DNA of 26,412 nt from an uncultured Bacteroidales bacterium (GTDB taxonomy: Bacteria > Bacteroidota > Bacteroidia > Bacteroidales > UBA932): contig CAKVBK010000014.1 in the NCBI GenBank assembly GCA_934725285.1, forward strand, positions 1-26,412, read 5' to 3'. The notes beneath the pieces are model-generated. The model did no database searches. It saw only the letters and a list, made by a program, of their open reading frames with translations, and was not told the DNA's origin. The position numbers and the translations under genes are program-made. Each line of letters opens with the position of its first letter. Position 1 is the first letter of the stretch. Of this stretch, positions 1-9,200 are shown one piece after another.

Positions 1-345
1 AATTTTTTCAATTTTATAACAAATGGATATTCAAGTAGTTGCAGAGGCGGGATTTTTAGGCTGTCAAAGTCAGGAAAAGCACGGAAAACGTTTCCCATGA
101 GTGTAAGATACACTCTTGAGTATCAAAATAAGCCAAAATTGCTACCGAAGAGATAAAGCGCAAGCCTAAAGTGCATAGTAAGCATCACCAGTTGTTCCAG
201 AAATATCTTTCCCCACGCGTCGCCTTCCATAGACAACAACATACTCCTATTTTCCGGAATCAAACAAATTAAAACAGCTTCTTACAACTATAGCTTTACT
301 TGCAAATATAACTATCAATAATAATCAAACGTTTATAGATAAGGC
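1..345. other. Non-coding left edge
   Basis: No convincing coding region on either strand in these 345 bases. The stretch is AT-rich. It contains a perfect 7-bp inverted repeat with a 3-nt loop (99-115, arms GAGTGTA and TACACTC) of unknown role, and a minus-strand TATATTTG box at 303-310. If that box is a promoter, most of this stretch would be the 5' leader of a minus-strand gene beyond the left edge. Confidence 0.6.
303..310 (-). promoter_or_regulatory. Candidate -7 box (TATATTTG), leftward
   Basis: The minus strand reads TATATTTG, a perfect match to the Bacteroidota -7 consensus TAnnTTTG. A TTTG that could act as the -33 element lies upstream at 326-329, but the 15-nt spacer is shorter than the usual 19 or so. 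It sits just past the terminator at 346-380, as expected for the start of the next transcription unit. The gene it would serve is outside the window. Confidence 0.35.
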
Positions 346-380
346 AAAAAATCCGGGCGCCCTTGGCGAGGCGCCCGGAT
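346..380 (-). terminator. Intrinsic terminator of the SusC/D operon
   Basis: Bases 351-361 and 370-380 form a perfect 11-bp, GC-rich stem (arms ATCCGGGCGCC and GGCGCCCGGAT) around an 8-nt loop. Read on the minus strand, the stem is followed at once by a run of six T (346-351, the last overlapping the stem). This is a textbook rho-independent terminator. It lies about 155 nt past the stop codon of the last operon gene, so that mRNA should have a long 3' UTR. There is no comparable T run on the plus-strand side. Confidence 0.9.
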
Positions 381-536
381 CTTATCCTATTCTCTAATCA
401 CTAATGTGACAAAGAGAATATTTTGATTTAGTAAGTTGAAAAACAAGTTGCATCAATCCCAGAGTGAAAACATTGAATATCATTTCACTACACCTCTGAA
501 GTGATGCGGGTTATTTTTTACACTTCACTTAATGAG

Positions 537-2243
537 CTAGCGGGTGAAGTACATTCCTTCGGCGTTGTTTCCACCATAGTTGGCTTGGTAGATTGCATCA
601 TAACCGGAGGTCGTACCGACATTTAAGGTTGAGGCATCAGCTGACTTGGCTTTGACACAAGAAATACCACAAATGTAATAATTCTTGTTCCCGGTCTGTT
701 GACCGGCACCCGCAAAGACATATTTTAAGGTTTTCAGATCTGTGGATGTGAACCAAAGCCAATCATAGTCATTAGCAGAGAAGGTTCCAGCACCAGGTGC
801 GAACAAATAATTGGCCCAAGTATTACTCTTGGCACATTCTGGCAAGTAAGCCATATACACTCCATTACCTGCATTCTGTGCTTTTCTCCTATCGAAGAAA
901 ACACCAAATTTAAGCGTCATAGCAGTGTAATCAATTTCTGCGGCAGCATCCATAACAGCATCAAGGAACAATCCTTTTAAGCCATAAATATTGGTATGCT
1001 CAACACCGGCGTCATCCTTAAGAGTTTCTCCACCTAATGGCTGTCCAAATGTAACCTTGGTTGTATTGGAGACATTCTCGGCGGCCTTGCTATCTTTGCT
1101 GCCCGGAACTGTTCCTCCTGGGTTGAAACGCTTTGAATACAGAGTCCACTCTCCTTTCAGATCGGTCGGGTTTACTTGAGTGAGTTCAAATGATGATCCA
1201 TTCTTGAAAGTGAGTTTGGCTGTACGAGGTGCTCCTGTCGTGTTGGCGGTCCAAGAAACCTTGCCGGCCTTGCAGGAAAGCCAGTCATTTGTGAGATCCT
1301 CGCCTCCACTGTACTTGAAGTCAACGGAAGCAGCGTCATCATTTGCCCACATTGCCACCGGCTTAGCTGAAATGGTAAGAGTTCTCTCAACTGTGTAAAC
1401 CTTTCCCGCGACTATCGCTGCGGCTGGCTTGAACTCTGCGAAATATGAGTCATCACCAATGATCACGCCGATCTGAGAGTTCAAATCATCAGCAGCCCAG
1501 ACGGCGGCGGAGGCGGAGACGATGTTGTTGGCAACGGTCGCGCCGAGCTTAAGTTCTCCTTCCTCGCTCTTGGCACCGAGGACGCCGCCGGAGATGTGAA
1601 GTTTGTTGTGGATCTTGCCATTGGACAGAGTCACTGAGACAGCGGCTGCCGGATCAACCTCGGTTCCTTCCGGAAGGGCAAGGCTGAACTTGAGCAGACT
1701 TGTCTTGTAGGAGAAAGGAATGCTGGCGGCAAGGGCGTCAGGATCAGAGGATGTCAGATCCTTGAAGTCAACTGCGCCGTAGATGACCTGATTGTTCAGG
1801 GCTGCGGTGAGGTTGTCCTGCGAGCTGATGTCCGACACGATGTCGTCACCACCGTCAAAATTGGTAGTGTTGGCCGTGTTGGAAAGATAAGCTATGATCT
1901 TTGTGGCGCCTTCCGGAATGGATACCGCAGGCTGGCAGAAGCAAGCCGTCTTGCCGTCAAATGAGATAGATTTAGGATCAATCGCAAGTTTCGTCGCAGA
2001 ACCGGCAACCGAATTGTCAGCCTTGGCGAAATATGCCCAAATCACATCATCGTTGTTGAATCTTGCCTTGTAGCTGCCGTCCGTGGCCTCTGAATATGAA
2101 AGGCGGGTGGCAGGATCGCCAAGAGACGCGGTGATCGTCAATGTCTTCGCACCGTTCTCCGGAGCCACGACCTCGTTCTCAACCTTGTTGCAGGCGAGAA
2201 GCGAAGCGGCGAGAGCGAATATTGTCAATATTTTCTTGTACAT
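537..2243 (-). CDS. Fimbrillin-like / BACON-like surface lipoprotein with shared C-terminal module
   Basis: 568 aa. The N-terminus is a lipoprotein signal with lipobox LLAC (Cys18) followed by acidic residues, consistent with export to the outer membrane. Residues about 32-293 have the pattern of fimbrillin-like (Mfa/FimA-type) domains: a Thr-Arg-Leu near the start, FNNDDVIWAYF, IPEGATKIIAYL and SYKTSLLKFSL. Residues 297-357 are BACON-like (WTANTTGAPRTAKLTF, ending ELTQ). Residues about 360-568 form a module I do not recognise, which recurs at the end of the 1222-aa protein encoded at 6290-9958 (shared GGETLKD, EIDY, FGVF, RKAQ, WLWF or WIWF). Function unknown; I infer a surface adhesin or glycan binder. 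It is the last gene of the operon. I chose the ATG at 2243 because GGAGG lies 8 nt upstream; a TTG five codons earlier overlaps that site and is unlikely. Confidence 0.85.
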   Translation of the reverse strand: MYKKILTIFALAASLLACNKVENEVVAPENGAKTLTITASLGDPATRLSYSEATDGSYKARFNNDDVIWAYFAKADNSVAGSATKLAIDPKSISFDGKTACFCQPAVSIPEGATKIIAYLSNTANTTNFDGGDDIVSDISSQDNLTAALNNQVIYGAVDFKDLTSSDPDALAASIPFSYKTSLLKFSLALPEGTEVDPAAAVSVTLSNGKIHNKLHISGGVLGAKSEEGELKLGATVANNIVSASAAVWAADDLNSQIGVIIGDDSYFAEFKPAAAIVAGKVYTVERTLTISAKPVAMWANDDAASVDFKYSGGEDLTNDWLSCKAGKVSWTANTTGAPRTAKLTFKNGSSFELTQVNPTDLKGEWTLYSKRFNPGGTVPGSKDSKAAENVSNTTKVTFGQPLGGETLKDDAGVEHTNIYGLKGLFLDAVMDAAAEIDYTAMTLKFGVFFDRRKAQNAGNGVYMAYLPECAKSNTWANYLFAPGAGTFSANDYDWLWFTSTDLKTLKYVFAGAGQQTGNKNYYICGISCVKAKSADASTLNVGTTSGYDAIYQANYGGNNAEGMYFTR

Positions 2244-2251
2244 AGTATTAT

Positions 2252-2256
2252 CCTCC
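2252..2256 (-). promoter_or_regulatory. Strong Shine-Dalgarno sequence
   Basis: The minus strand reads GGAGG with 8 nt to the ATG at 2243. It fills most of the 17-nt gap after the preceding stop codon. No other gene in the window has an equally clear site, so it both fixes this start and suggests independent re-initiation on the last cistron. Confidence 0.7.
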
Positions 2257-2260
2257 AAGA

Positions 2261-4990
2261 TTAAAGTTTACCACCGTTGCCAAGGTCAAGACCGTCACCG
2301 ATGCCGACTTTGCCGGTAAGGGAGAACTTAGGACCTGTGGTCCAGTCATAATAGAAGTCATTTGTCGGCCACATAGCGTTAAGGGCATCAACTACTTGTG
2401 TATAGTTGGCCTTGTTGACATTGACTGCTAATGAAAGAACACCATCAGCAGAGGCTGAACATACTGTGCCTTCGGTAATCGGTCTGGCCGACTCTGTGCC
2501 AATCGCATTTGCGGCTACTCCTTCCAGATAGTATGAATATGAACATTCGGCATTGGCGTTCAATGATTTGCCTGCCACAGCTCCTAAAGTGAGGGCTACA
2601 TTCTCCACAGGTGAACCAGAAACAGGAGTAACTGTTCCACTTATGTAGCAATTGTAGATACGTCCACCACTGAATGCACCGGCTATTCCTCCCACATAAG
2701 GGTTTGCGGTTTCAGCGTTCGCATATTTAACTGCACCTGTGTTCAAGCAGTTATCCATACGTGAGCCGCAACCTCCTTCAGTCTGGTTGGTACGTCCACC
2801 TCCCAGAATACCACCGGCACGATCTGAATTTGTGATGATCTCGCCACGGTTTTCGCAATTGTTAATGTCGGTACGAGACTTGACTGTCCTTCCATCGAAA
2901 CAGCCAAGAATGCCACCGACGAACTGGCCACCGAAAATCTTCGCTGTGTTCAGACAAGCATAAATTGGGATCTGTGTCCAGTTGTTATAATCGTATGACT
3001 GACCTACGATACCACCTACATAAATACCAGATTGTCCTACAGATCCACCTTCCTTACCGGTCACTGTGACATCACCATTATTTGTACAATAATAGATCTC
3101 GACCCTATTAGGGGCATTTGAGAAAGACCAGGTGTGTCCAACGATACCGCCAACACCTTGGGTGCTTCCCTCTGTTCCAGCTACGGTCACCTTACCATTG
3201 TTGAGACAATTTTTGATTGCGATAACACGGTTACCACCTTTGTTAGAAGACCTTGCGGCTCCGACTATACCGCCTGTCCATCCTGTCTTGAATGTTCCGG
3301 AAACCTCACCGTCATTCTGACAGTTAAGCACATTCGCTTTGTCCCAAGCTGAACCTACGATACCGCCATTGACACCGAATCCATTACTAATCACACTGCC
3401 AGTGTTTGAGCATTGTGAGACGGTGTACCAGCTTCCGTGTCCAAGAATACCACCGCCCTTATTGACACAAGTGACAGTGCCTGAGTTGGAGCACAGGCTG
3501 ACAAAAGAACCATTCGCAAAGCCTACGATACCTCCGACACCATTCAAATCAGCCACGTTATCAGAGATATTATTGTTGGTCAGAGTAGCTTCAACAGATC
3601 CAGAATTCTTTGAATTAGTGATGTCTCCTGTCCTGACAGAACCGCAAATGCCTCCTACAGAACGGGCTCCCTTGATGTTGCCTTCATTTGAGCAGTTGTC
3701 TATGGCAAAGTTTGATTTGGAATCCACCCAACCAGCGATTCCGCCGATATAACTGCTTGTTGATGTCACATTAGCCTTGTTGACACAATTAGTGATCTTA
3801 ACGCCATTGTCAGCGTTCACGAGGCCACAGACACCGGCCGCGTCATCAAATGTGGAGTTTACCATGCCTTCAACGGTCACGTCGTGAATGTTCGCGCCTT
3901 CAGCGATGGCTCCAAAGAGGCCGCAGGATTTTTTAGCGGTCTGGTTGATGTTCACGGTCACTGTCTTGCCGTTACCGTCAAAATCGCCAATAAACTGTTT
4001 CTTGACATTGATTGAAGCGTCATAGTAACCAACCGGAGTGGTGACCGTCTTGATGTTGTCCATCAACTTGACATATTCGCCCTTCATATTGTGGCCATCG
4101 TTCACGTAGTAGGCGAACGCAAGGAAGTCGGCGAGAGTGGAGATCTGCCAAGGGTTGCCCTGTGTTCCCTCGCCGGCGAGTGGCTTGAGGTCAGAACCGA
4201 TGGTGCCGAGGTCGTAGTAAGCGTTGACCTTGAACTCCTTGTCTGAAACAGTGGTCTTGCTTTCACTTGCGTGGTGTAGATCTGTGGTCACAGCCGTCAT
4301 TGTCAGACCTGCACCATAAGTGCCAGGAATGACAGTGGCGTAGAAAGCGTTACCGTTGTTGCCGTCAACACGGACAGTCACATCGGATGAATAGGTGTTG
4401 CCTTCGATCGTGCTGACAACCGGAGAACCGGTAGTCATGTCAACGCTGAAAACACCAGCCACGTTGTTTCCTGGGGTGTTGATGGCCACAGCCTTGACAG
4501 GAGCCGCAGCGTCGGCGTCAACTTTGAACCTGATGACCGAGGTCACATTCTTCATCTTCACATAGCGGTCTTTGGCTACAGCGCATGAGATGTTGGCGGA
4601 TCCGAACAGGCCGTTCTGCTCGCTTGGAACCGTAAGGGTGAACTTGCCGTCCTTCACCTCCTTTGCGGCGGTGCAAGGATAGACAACATATATCTCACCT
4701 TCAAGAGTGGTGCTGAACTCGAAATATCTCTGTCCGGCGAACTTGGAGTCAACCGTAAGTGTGTCGGACTCTGTTCCGTTGGTGACGAAAATCTTGTCAC
4801 CTTCTGACCAGACAGTCTTACCCTGCTTGGTGATGTCGGTCTTTGTCTCTGGGGCATCCTCGTCAAATGAGCAGGTGAAAGTCCTGGCCTCTCCTCTGGT
4901 CTGCCCGCCATCGAGAACCTCTTCACGGGCGCAAGCCGCTGACGCTATGGCAAGAGCGGCCACGAAAAGCATTTTTATAGTCTTTTTCAT
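2261..4990 (-). CDS. Fimbrillin-like lipoprotein with about 12 GLUG-type repeats
   Basis: 909 aa. Signal peptide with lipobox SAAC (Cys20). Residues about 36-262 are fimbrillin-like (ETKTD, then WSEGDKIFV, then VYPC, then MKNVTSVIRFKV). Residues 273-345 match the usual lead-in of GLUG proteins (GNPWQISTLADF, then FIGDFDGNGKTV). Residues 357-808 hold about 12 units of the form GGI-G then NC-N-G-V, roughly 25-55 residues apart; this is the GLUG repeat pattern, expected to fold as a beta-solenoid. The last 100 residues have no feature I recognise. GLUG proteins are generally secreted adhesins or binding proteins, so I infer a long surface-exposed glycan- or protein-binding rod. It sits between the BACON/OB lipoprotein (18 nt upstream) and the last operon gene (17 nt downstream). 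No catalytic motif seen. Confidence 0.88.
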   Translation of the reverse strand: MKKTIKMLFVAALAIASAACAREEVLDGGQTRGEARTFTCSFDEDAPETKTDITKQGKTVWSEGDKIFVTNGTESDTLTVDSKFAGQRYFEFSTTLEGEIYVVYPCTAAKEVKDGKFTLTVPSEQNGLFGSANISCAVAKDRYVKMKNVTSVIRFKVDADAAAPVKAVAINTPGNNVAGVFSVDMTTGSPVVSTIEGNTYSSDVTVRVDGNNGNAFYATVIPGTYGAGLTMTAVTTDLHHASESKTTVSDKEFKVNAYYDLGTIGSDLKPLAGEGTQGNPWQISTLADFLAFAYYVNDGHNMKGEYVKLMDNIKTVTTPVGYYDASINVKKQFIGDFDGNGKTVTVNINQTAKKSCGLFGAIAEGANIHDVTVEGMVNSTFDDAAGVCGLVNADNGVKITNCVNKANVTSTSSYIGGIAGWVDSKSNFAIDNCSNEGNIKGARSVGGICGSVRTGDITNSKNSGSVEATLTNNNISDNVADLNGVGGIVGFANGSFVSLCSNSGTVTCVNKGGGILGHGSWYTVSQCSNTGSVISNGFGVNGGIVGSAWDKANVLNCQNDGEVSGTFKTGWTGGIVGAARSSNKGGNRVIAIKNCLNNGKVTVAGTEGSTQGVGGIVGHTWSFSNAPNRVEIYYCTNNGDVTVTGKEGGSVGQSGIYVGGIVGQSYDYNNWTQIPIYACLNTAKIFGGQFVGGILGCFDGRTVKSRTDINNCENRGEIITNSDRAGGILGGGRTNQTEGGCGSRMDNCLNTGAVKYANAETANPYVGGIAGAFSGGRIYNCYISGTVTPVSGSPVENVALTLGAVAGKSLNANAECSYSYYLEGVAANAIGTESARPITEGTVCSASADGVLSLAVNVNKANYTQVVDALNAMWPTNDFYYDWTTGPKFSLTGKVGIGDGLDLGNGGKL
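2567..3922 (-). repeat. GLUG-type repeat tract (protein level)
   Basis: This is the part of the 909-aa lipoprotein gene that encodes residues 357-808. The key positions of each unit are Gly-Gly-Ile-x-Gly and, about 10-20 residues later, Cys-x-Asn-x-Gly-x-Val. I count 12 of the latter (for example CSNEGNI, CSNSGTV, CSNTGSV, CLNNGKV, CTNNGDV, CENRGEI, CLNTGAV). The units are diverged at DNA level and of unequal length, so this is an old protein repeat rather than a recent tandem DNA duplication. Confidence 0.8.
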
Positions 4991-5008
4991 CTTGTGTTCT
5001 ATTAAGGA

Positions 5009-6247
5009 TTATTTGTTCCAATCCCAACCCGGTTTGTCATAGTCCTCTGTACCGGATGAGTTGTCCGGCTGGGTTGGCTCCTCGCTCTTCTTGACCTCTA
5101 CCTTGAGGATCTGCCAGGTACCGGCTTTCTTGCTCTCGTCGCTGACGTACTTGAAAGCGATCTGGATGACAGAACCGATGTAAGAGTCAAGCTTGATTTC
5201 CTCTGAAGTCATCACCTCTGAGCCAAGTTCATCAGGATAAGAGAATGTGATGGAAACCGGAGTCCAGTCTCCTCCATCCTTTCTGATCAGAACTGAGGTC
5301 TGCTCCTTGGCCACATCAACACTGACGAAGTCCCTTACGATGTGATCGAACACAAGGATAGGCTTCTCAGCGTTCTTAAGGTCAATCTTTTCTGTGTAGA
5401 GAGTGGCCTCGGTCGTGTAGTCTGCGTTCTTGTAGCCGGATGCTCTCCAACCGGTCGTGGAGTTCCATGACCAAAGGGCGTCGAAAGCAAGCGGGAACAC
5501 CGCATTGTTGACAATGACTCCGTTCTCAGCCACCTTATAGTCAGCGGTGTAAGGGAAAGCCTTTGTCTGGGCTGTGTCCGGGCTTGGCTCGGAATATCCC
5601 TCATACTTCACAAGATAGGCATAAACGACTTTTCCGCCCTCGTAGTAGCCGATGATGGTGACGGTGCCACGCTCCTTGACATTGTCAAGTTTGCCGCCCT
5701 GAGTGCCATAAGCAACCTCGGAAGCGCTGAGACCGGCGACCTGAACGGAACCGGTTTCATCCACAAGGTTGAACGAGCCGTCGGACTTGAGACTTTTCAC
5801 TGTTCCGGTGAGCTGGTAGCGCTGGTACTTGTAGATGTTGGTCAACTTTGTCATAGCCGAAACATCAATAGTCTGTACCTCAGGAATGTATGCTTCCTGA
5901 TTAACGGTGAGTTTCGCAGTGAGAGCGCCATCAACCTGCTTGAATGTGACGGTCGCGGTACGCTCCACGCCTTCGTTCTTGCTGACGGTCACTTTTACAG
6001 GCTGGATCTCCTTGGAAGGATCTCCCGCCATAGGTACAACCTCAACCCAGGACACTGAATTCTCGACGGTCCATTTGACCGTTGCGGTGAGGTTTACGGT
6101 CTCAGACCCGCCCTCAACCTTGAAATTCAGCTCACCCGTCTTCAGAGTTACTTCAGGATCACCGTAGTCGGGATCCTTCGGGTCACAAGAGGCGAACGCG
6201 AATGTCGCGAGGGCCGCTGCGGCCAGTGTTAACAAGTGTGATTTCAT
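5009..6247 (-). CDS. BACON / OB-fold-like lipoprotein
   Basis: 412 aa. Lipobox FAS-Cys21, followed by DPKDPD, an acidic stretch of the kind linked to surface export in Bacteroidota. Residues 32-118 are a BACON domain (beta-rich, WTVENSVSWVEV, ERTATVTFKQ, closing LTVNQEA); BACON domains are usually carbohydrate- or mucin-binding spacers. Residues about 126-215 (YQLTGTVKSLKSDGSFNLVD, then VTIIGYYEG) resemble the OB-fold domains found in Bacteroidota lipoproteins. Residues about 228-395 look like a jelly-roll domain of the choice-of-anchor type (WSWNSTTGWRASGY, then LVFDHIVRDF). No enzyme motif is visible. Likely role: binding on the cell surface within the same apparatus as SusC/SusD. The downstream gene begins 18 nt after the stop. 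Confidence 0.82.
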   Translation of the reverse strand: MKSHLLTLAAAALATFAFASCDPKDPDYGDPEVTLKTGELNFKVEGGSETVNLTATVKWTVENSVSWVEVVPMAGDPSKEIQPVKVTVSKNEGVERTATVTFKQVDGALTAKLTVNQEAYIPEVQTIDVSAMTKLTNIYKYQRYQLTGTVKSLKSDGSFNLVDETGSVQVAGLSASEVAYGTQGGKLDNVKERGTVTIIGYYEGGKVVYAYLVKYEGYSEPSPDTAQTKAFPYTADYKVAENGVIVNNAVFPLAFDALWSWNSTTGWRASGYKNADYTTEATLYTEKIDLKNAEKPILVFDHIVRDFVSVDVAKEQTSVLIRKDGGDWTPVSITFSYPDELGSEVMTSEEIKLDSYIGSVIQIAFKYVSDESKKAGTWQILKVEVKKSEEPTQPDNSSGTEDYDKPGWDWNK

Positions 6248-6289
6248 TGTGAATAAAATTTGTGATTAGAGATTAATGTTTTCTAAATA

Positions 6290-9200
6290 TCATTTCCTGT
6301 TGAAAACGATTCCGATATTACCGTTGTCAACATTGAATTGGTAAACGTAGTTGTAGCCTGTCAGGTTGCTGCCGAACTTGGAGTTTGCTGTGGTAATATC
6401 ATCAGCCTTGAACGACACTACAGAAATCCCGATGATGTACGGGCCATAGCCTTTAGGATTGCTTGTAGACAAGGTCTGGGCCTTTGCCGGTGTGTAGCTG
6501 AATGTAGTGAAGCCGGAGTTGACATCAAACCATATCCACTCATAGTCAGGATCACCAAGGTCAGGCGTGTTGAAGTACCAAGGGGACTTGAAACTGCCTG
6601 GAGACCATGTCTTGCACATCTCAGGAAGAAAGGCGATATAAGGAGCGGATGCATCAACTGGCGATGGGTCTTTCTGAGCCTTGCGAGCATCGGTGAACAC
6701 TCCGAAACGGACAGATTTGGCTTCGTAGTCAATCTCCACGGTGGCCTCAGCTATCAACCCCTTGTGGTACAGCCCGTCAATTCCGAGATTGTTGGTGTGT
6801 GTGGCTCCTGTGCCATCCTTCAACGTTTCCCCTTTGAGCGCTCCTCCAATGGTCACATCGATCACCTTTCTGTCCGTAGAGACAGCCTTGGTCCCTTCGT
6901 TGTCGAACATCTTGGAGGTCAAAGAATATTCCCCCTTGAAATCTTCCACCGAAATCTGGGTCACTGAATATGCCTCACCGTCAGGAAGCGCGATGGTCGC
7001 CGTCCTTGGCTTGCCGGTGGTGTTGGCGGTCCATGAGAGCGTGCCATTTGAATATGTCAGCCAGCCTTCCGAAGCGTTACCAGTACCACCAGAGACTGCC
7101 TTACTGCCAGCCTCATCATTTGTCCAGATGCTGTTGGTGGTCGCTCCGACAACGAAAGTCTTCGTCAGCGGCTTCGCGGCGGCATCCCAGGAGTCGAAAG
7201 CCTCGAGGGTCAACTCGTATGTTCCGTCAGAGACGTTTCCGAGGGAGCGGGTCCACTCTTTCTTCATTCCGGAGGTCTTGGCGCTCTTGTAGAAGTCGGC
7301 GAGAATCTTCTTGGTTGTCACCACGGCGCCGCCTTTCCTGAGGGTGAGCACGTAGTGGTGCACGAACTCGTCATCAGTTCCGGCAGCCCATTTGGCCGTT
7401 GCGGCGCCATCAGCGACATCCACACTGAGGGTAGACAGTGACGGAGCGGCGTTGGCGAGGCTGCGGGTCGTATGGTTGTACTTGGTGAGGTGCCCCTTGT
7501 CGGATGTAGGGTAGGAGGACACGATCGGCTCCCCTATGACATCCTTGTTGTGGAAGTCCATCCTCAGCACACGCATGTTGCCGCTTGCGTCGAACTGGAG
7601 CAGGTTGCCCTGCGAGAATTCGTTGCAGTCCTTCATTACGGTAGCGCTGGACATATCCTCGTACTTGCCGTTCTCCAGAGCCATATAACGTACTGACGCG
7701 CATCCGAAGACGGAGAAGTCGCCCTGCCATACGCTGCGAGGGTCATTCAGTGGAAAATGGAGATGCCCGCCGAAAACGACCGCCTGAGGGTATTTCCTAA
7801 GCACCGGAGTCAGGACATCGGTCGCCCAGTAATGCGGAAGAGTGGACTCCCATATTCCTCCCTCCTCGCCGAGACGGCTGCCATAGACTGTGTTCTTGAT
7901 CATCGGGTGGGTAAGCACGATGACGTACTTCTCCGGCTCGGCGGAGGTGATGGCGGCCAGCTGGTTGTCAAGCCATGTGACGGCAGTTGGATCGTAAGCT
8001 ATAGGACTGTCTCCGTTCGGAGATATCGCAAGAATATGATAGTCGCCGATGACGCAGTGGCGAGCCTCGTACTTCGTCCTCATTTCCTGATCTTGATCCG
8101 TTTGGAAATAATCATCTCCGAACATATTTCTCATATAGGCGACATCAGAGACCATCGTGGAAGCCCAGGCGTAGTTAGGGACATCGTGGTTGCCGATAGT
8201 GTAGATCATCGGGGTCTTGGTCACATCTATCTCGGATTCGAGGGTCGATTTGAAGAGGCTCAACTGATTGTTTACCGGTTGATCGATAAGGTCGCCGACG
8301 ACAAGGACACCAGCCATACCGTTAGCGTCATTCTCAAGAGCCTTGGCCTTTAGCTGCTGAAGCGCTGACTTCCATTTGTTCGCCTGCGCCTGCTGATTGA
8401 TGTGCACATCACTGACCACACCGAGAGAAAGGACAATATTGCTTGCGTCAAATGTCTTTGTCTTGATTGACGGGTATTTGATGACAAACTGCGGAGCGTT
8501 ATAGACCTTTCCTTTCTCCACCGTGAGCGCGGAGATGCTCTTTGAATAACCGATTTCCTTGCCAGCCTCGTTGTAAACCCTCAATGTATAGCCCTTTGAG
8601 AGTTTAAGTCCAGGATAAAGCCCGAACCAATATGTCTTTCCAGGCTCGATGGCCTTCTTCAAAGAAGTCGTGGACTCAAACGTAGGTGTTGTGTTGCCGT
8701 TGACATTCTGACTGCTGAAAGACACCAGCATATTCTTGCTGACCCTTTCAGAGTTGTTGCCCTCAAGAACCACGTATGAAACTGCCGGCTCGTCAACCTT
8801 GAAAGCAAGAAGCGAGAATATGTTCTTGAATACAAAACTGCTTGAACCGTCCGTGCAGCTTGCCACGGTGACTGCCGGTTTCTCAATGGTGTTGCCGTCA
8901 AGGTTGCTCGTTGACCAGTTGGCTTTCTGGTAACCATCTACTCCTGTGCCGGGAATCATCGCATAATAACCTGTGGCACCGGCATGGAGAGTTCCGTTTG
9001 AGACAAATTTGGCTGTCCGGCCGTCAGATGAGATCTCCGAGGCCTTGACGGTCTCTGTGACAAGAGTCTCGCCGTTTAGGCAGCTTATCTCGATCACATC
9101 GCCGTCTGCCCAAGTGGATTTGAACTCTGGAGTCGTGTTGTCCTCAAACGATGCGGTGAACTCAACCGATTCAGGCTGAAGCTCTCCGGCCGCCAGGACT

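Noticed and set aside
99..115. Inverted repeat GAGTGTA/TACACTC considered as a terminator
   Set aside because: Only 7 bp, AT-rich, and without a T run on either side.
3339..3752. A 137-aa plus-strand reading frame with repeated Pro-Thr-Ile-Pro-Pro
   Set aside because: It is the antisense image of the Gly-Gly-Ile-Val-Gly units of the GLUG repeats; the minus-strand protein has a signal peptide and known repeat pattern, while this frame has neither.
2567..3922. Repeated sequence considered as a CRISPR or DNA satellite
   Set aside because: The repeats are conserved only at protein level, have irregular length and keep one reading frame throughout.
6338..6967. A 209-aa plus-strand reading frame
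   Set aside because: It is antisense to the C-terminal module of the 1222-aa lipoprotein, which has a paralogue in the same operon and is therefore the real coding strand.
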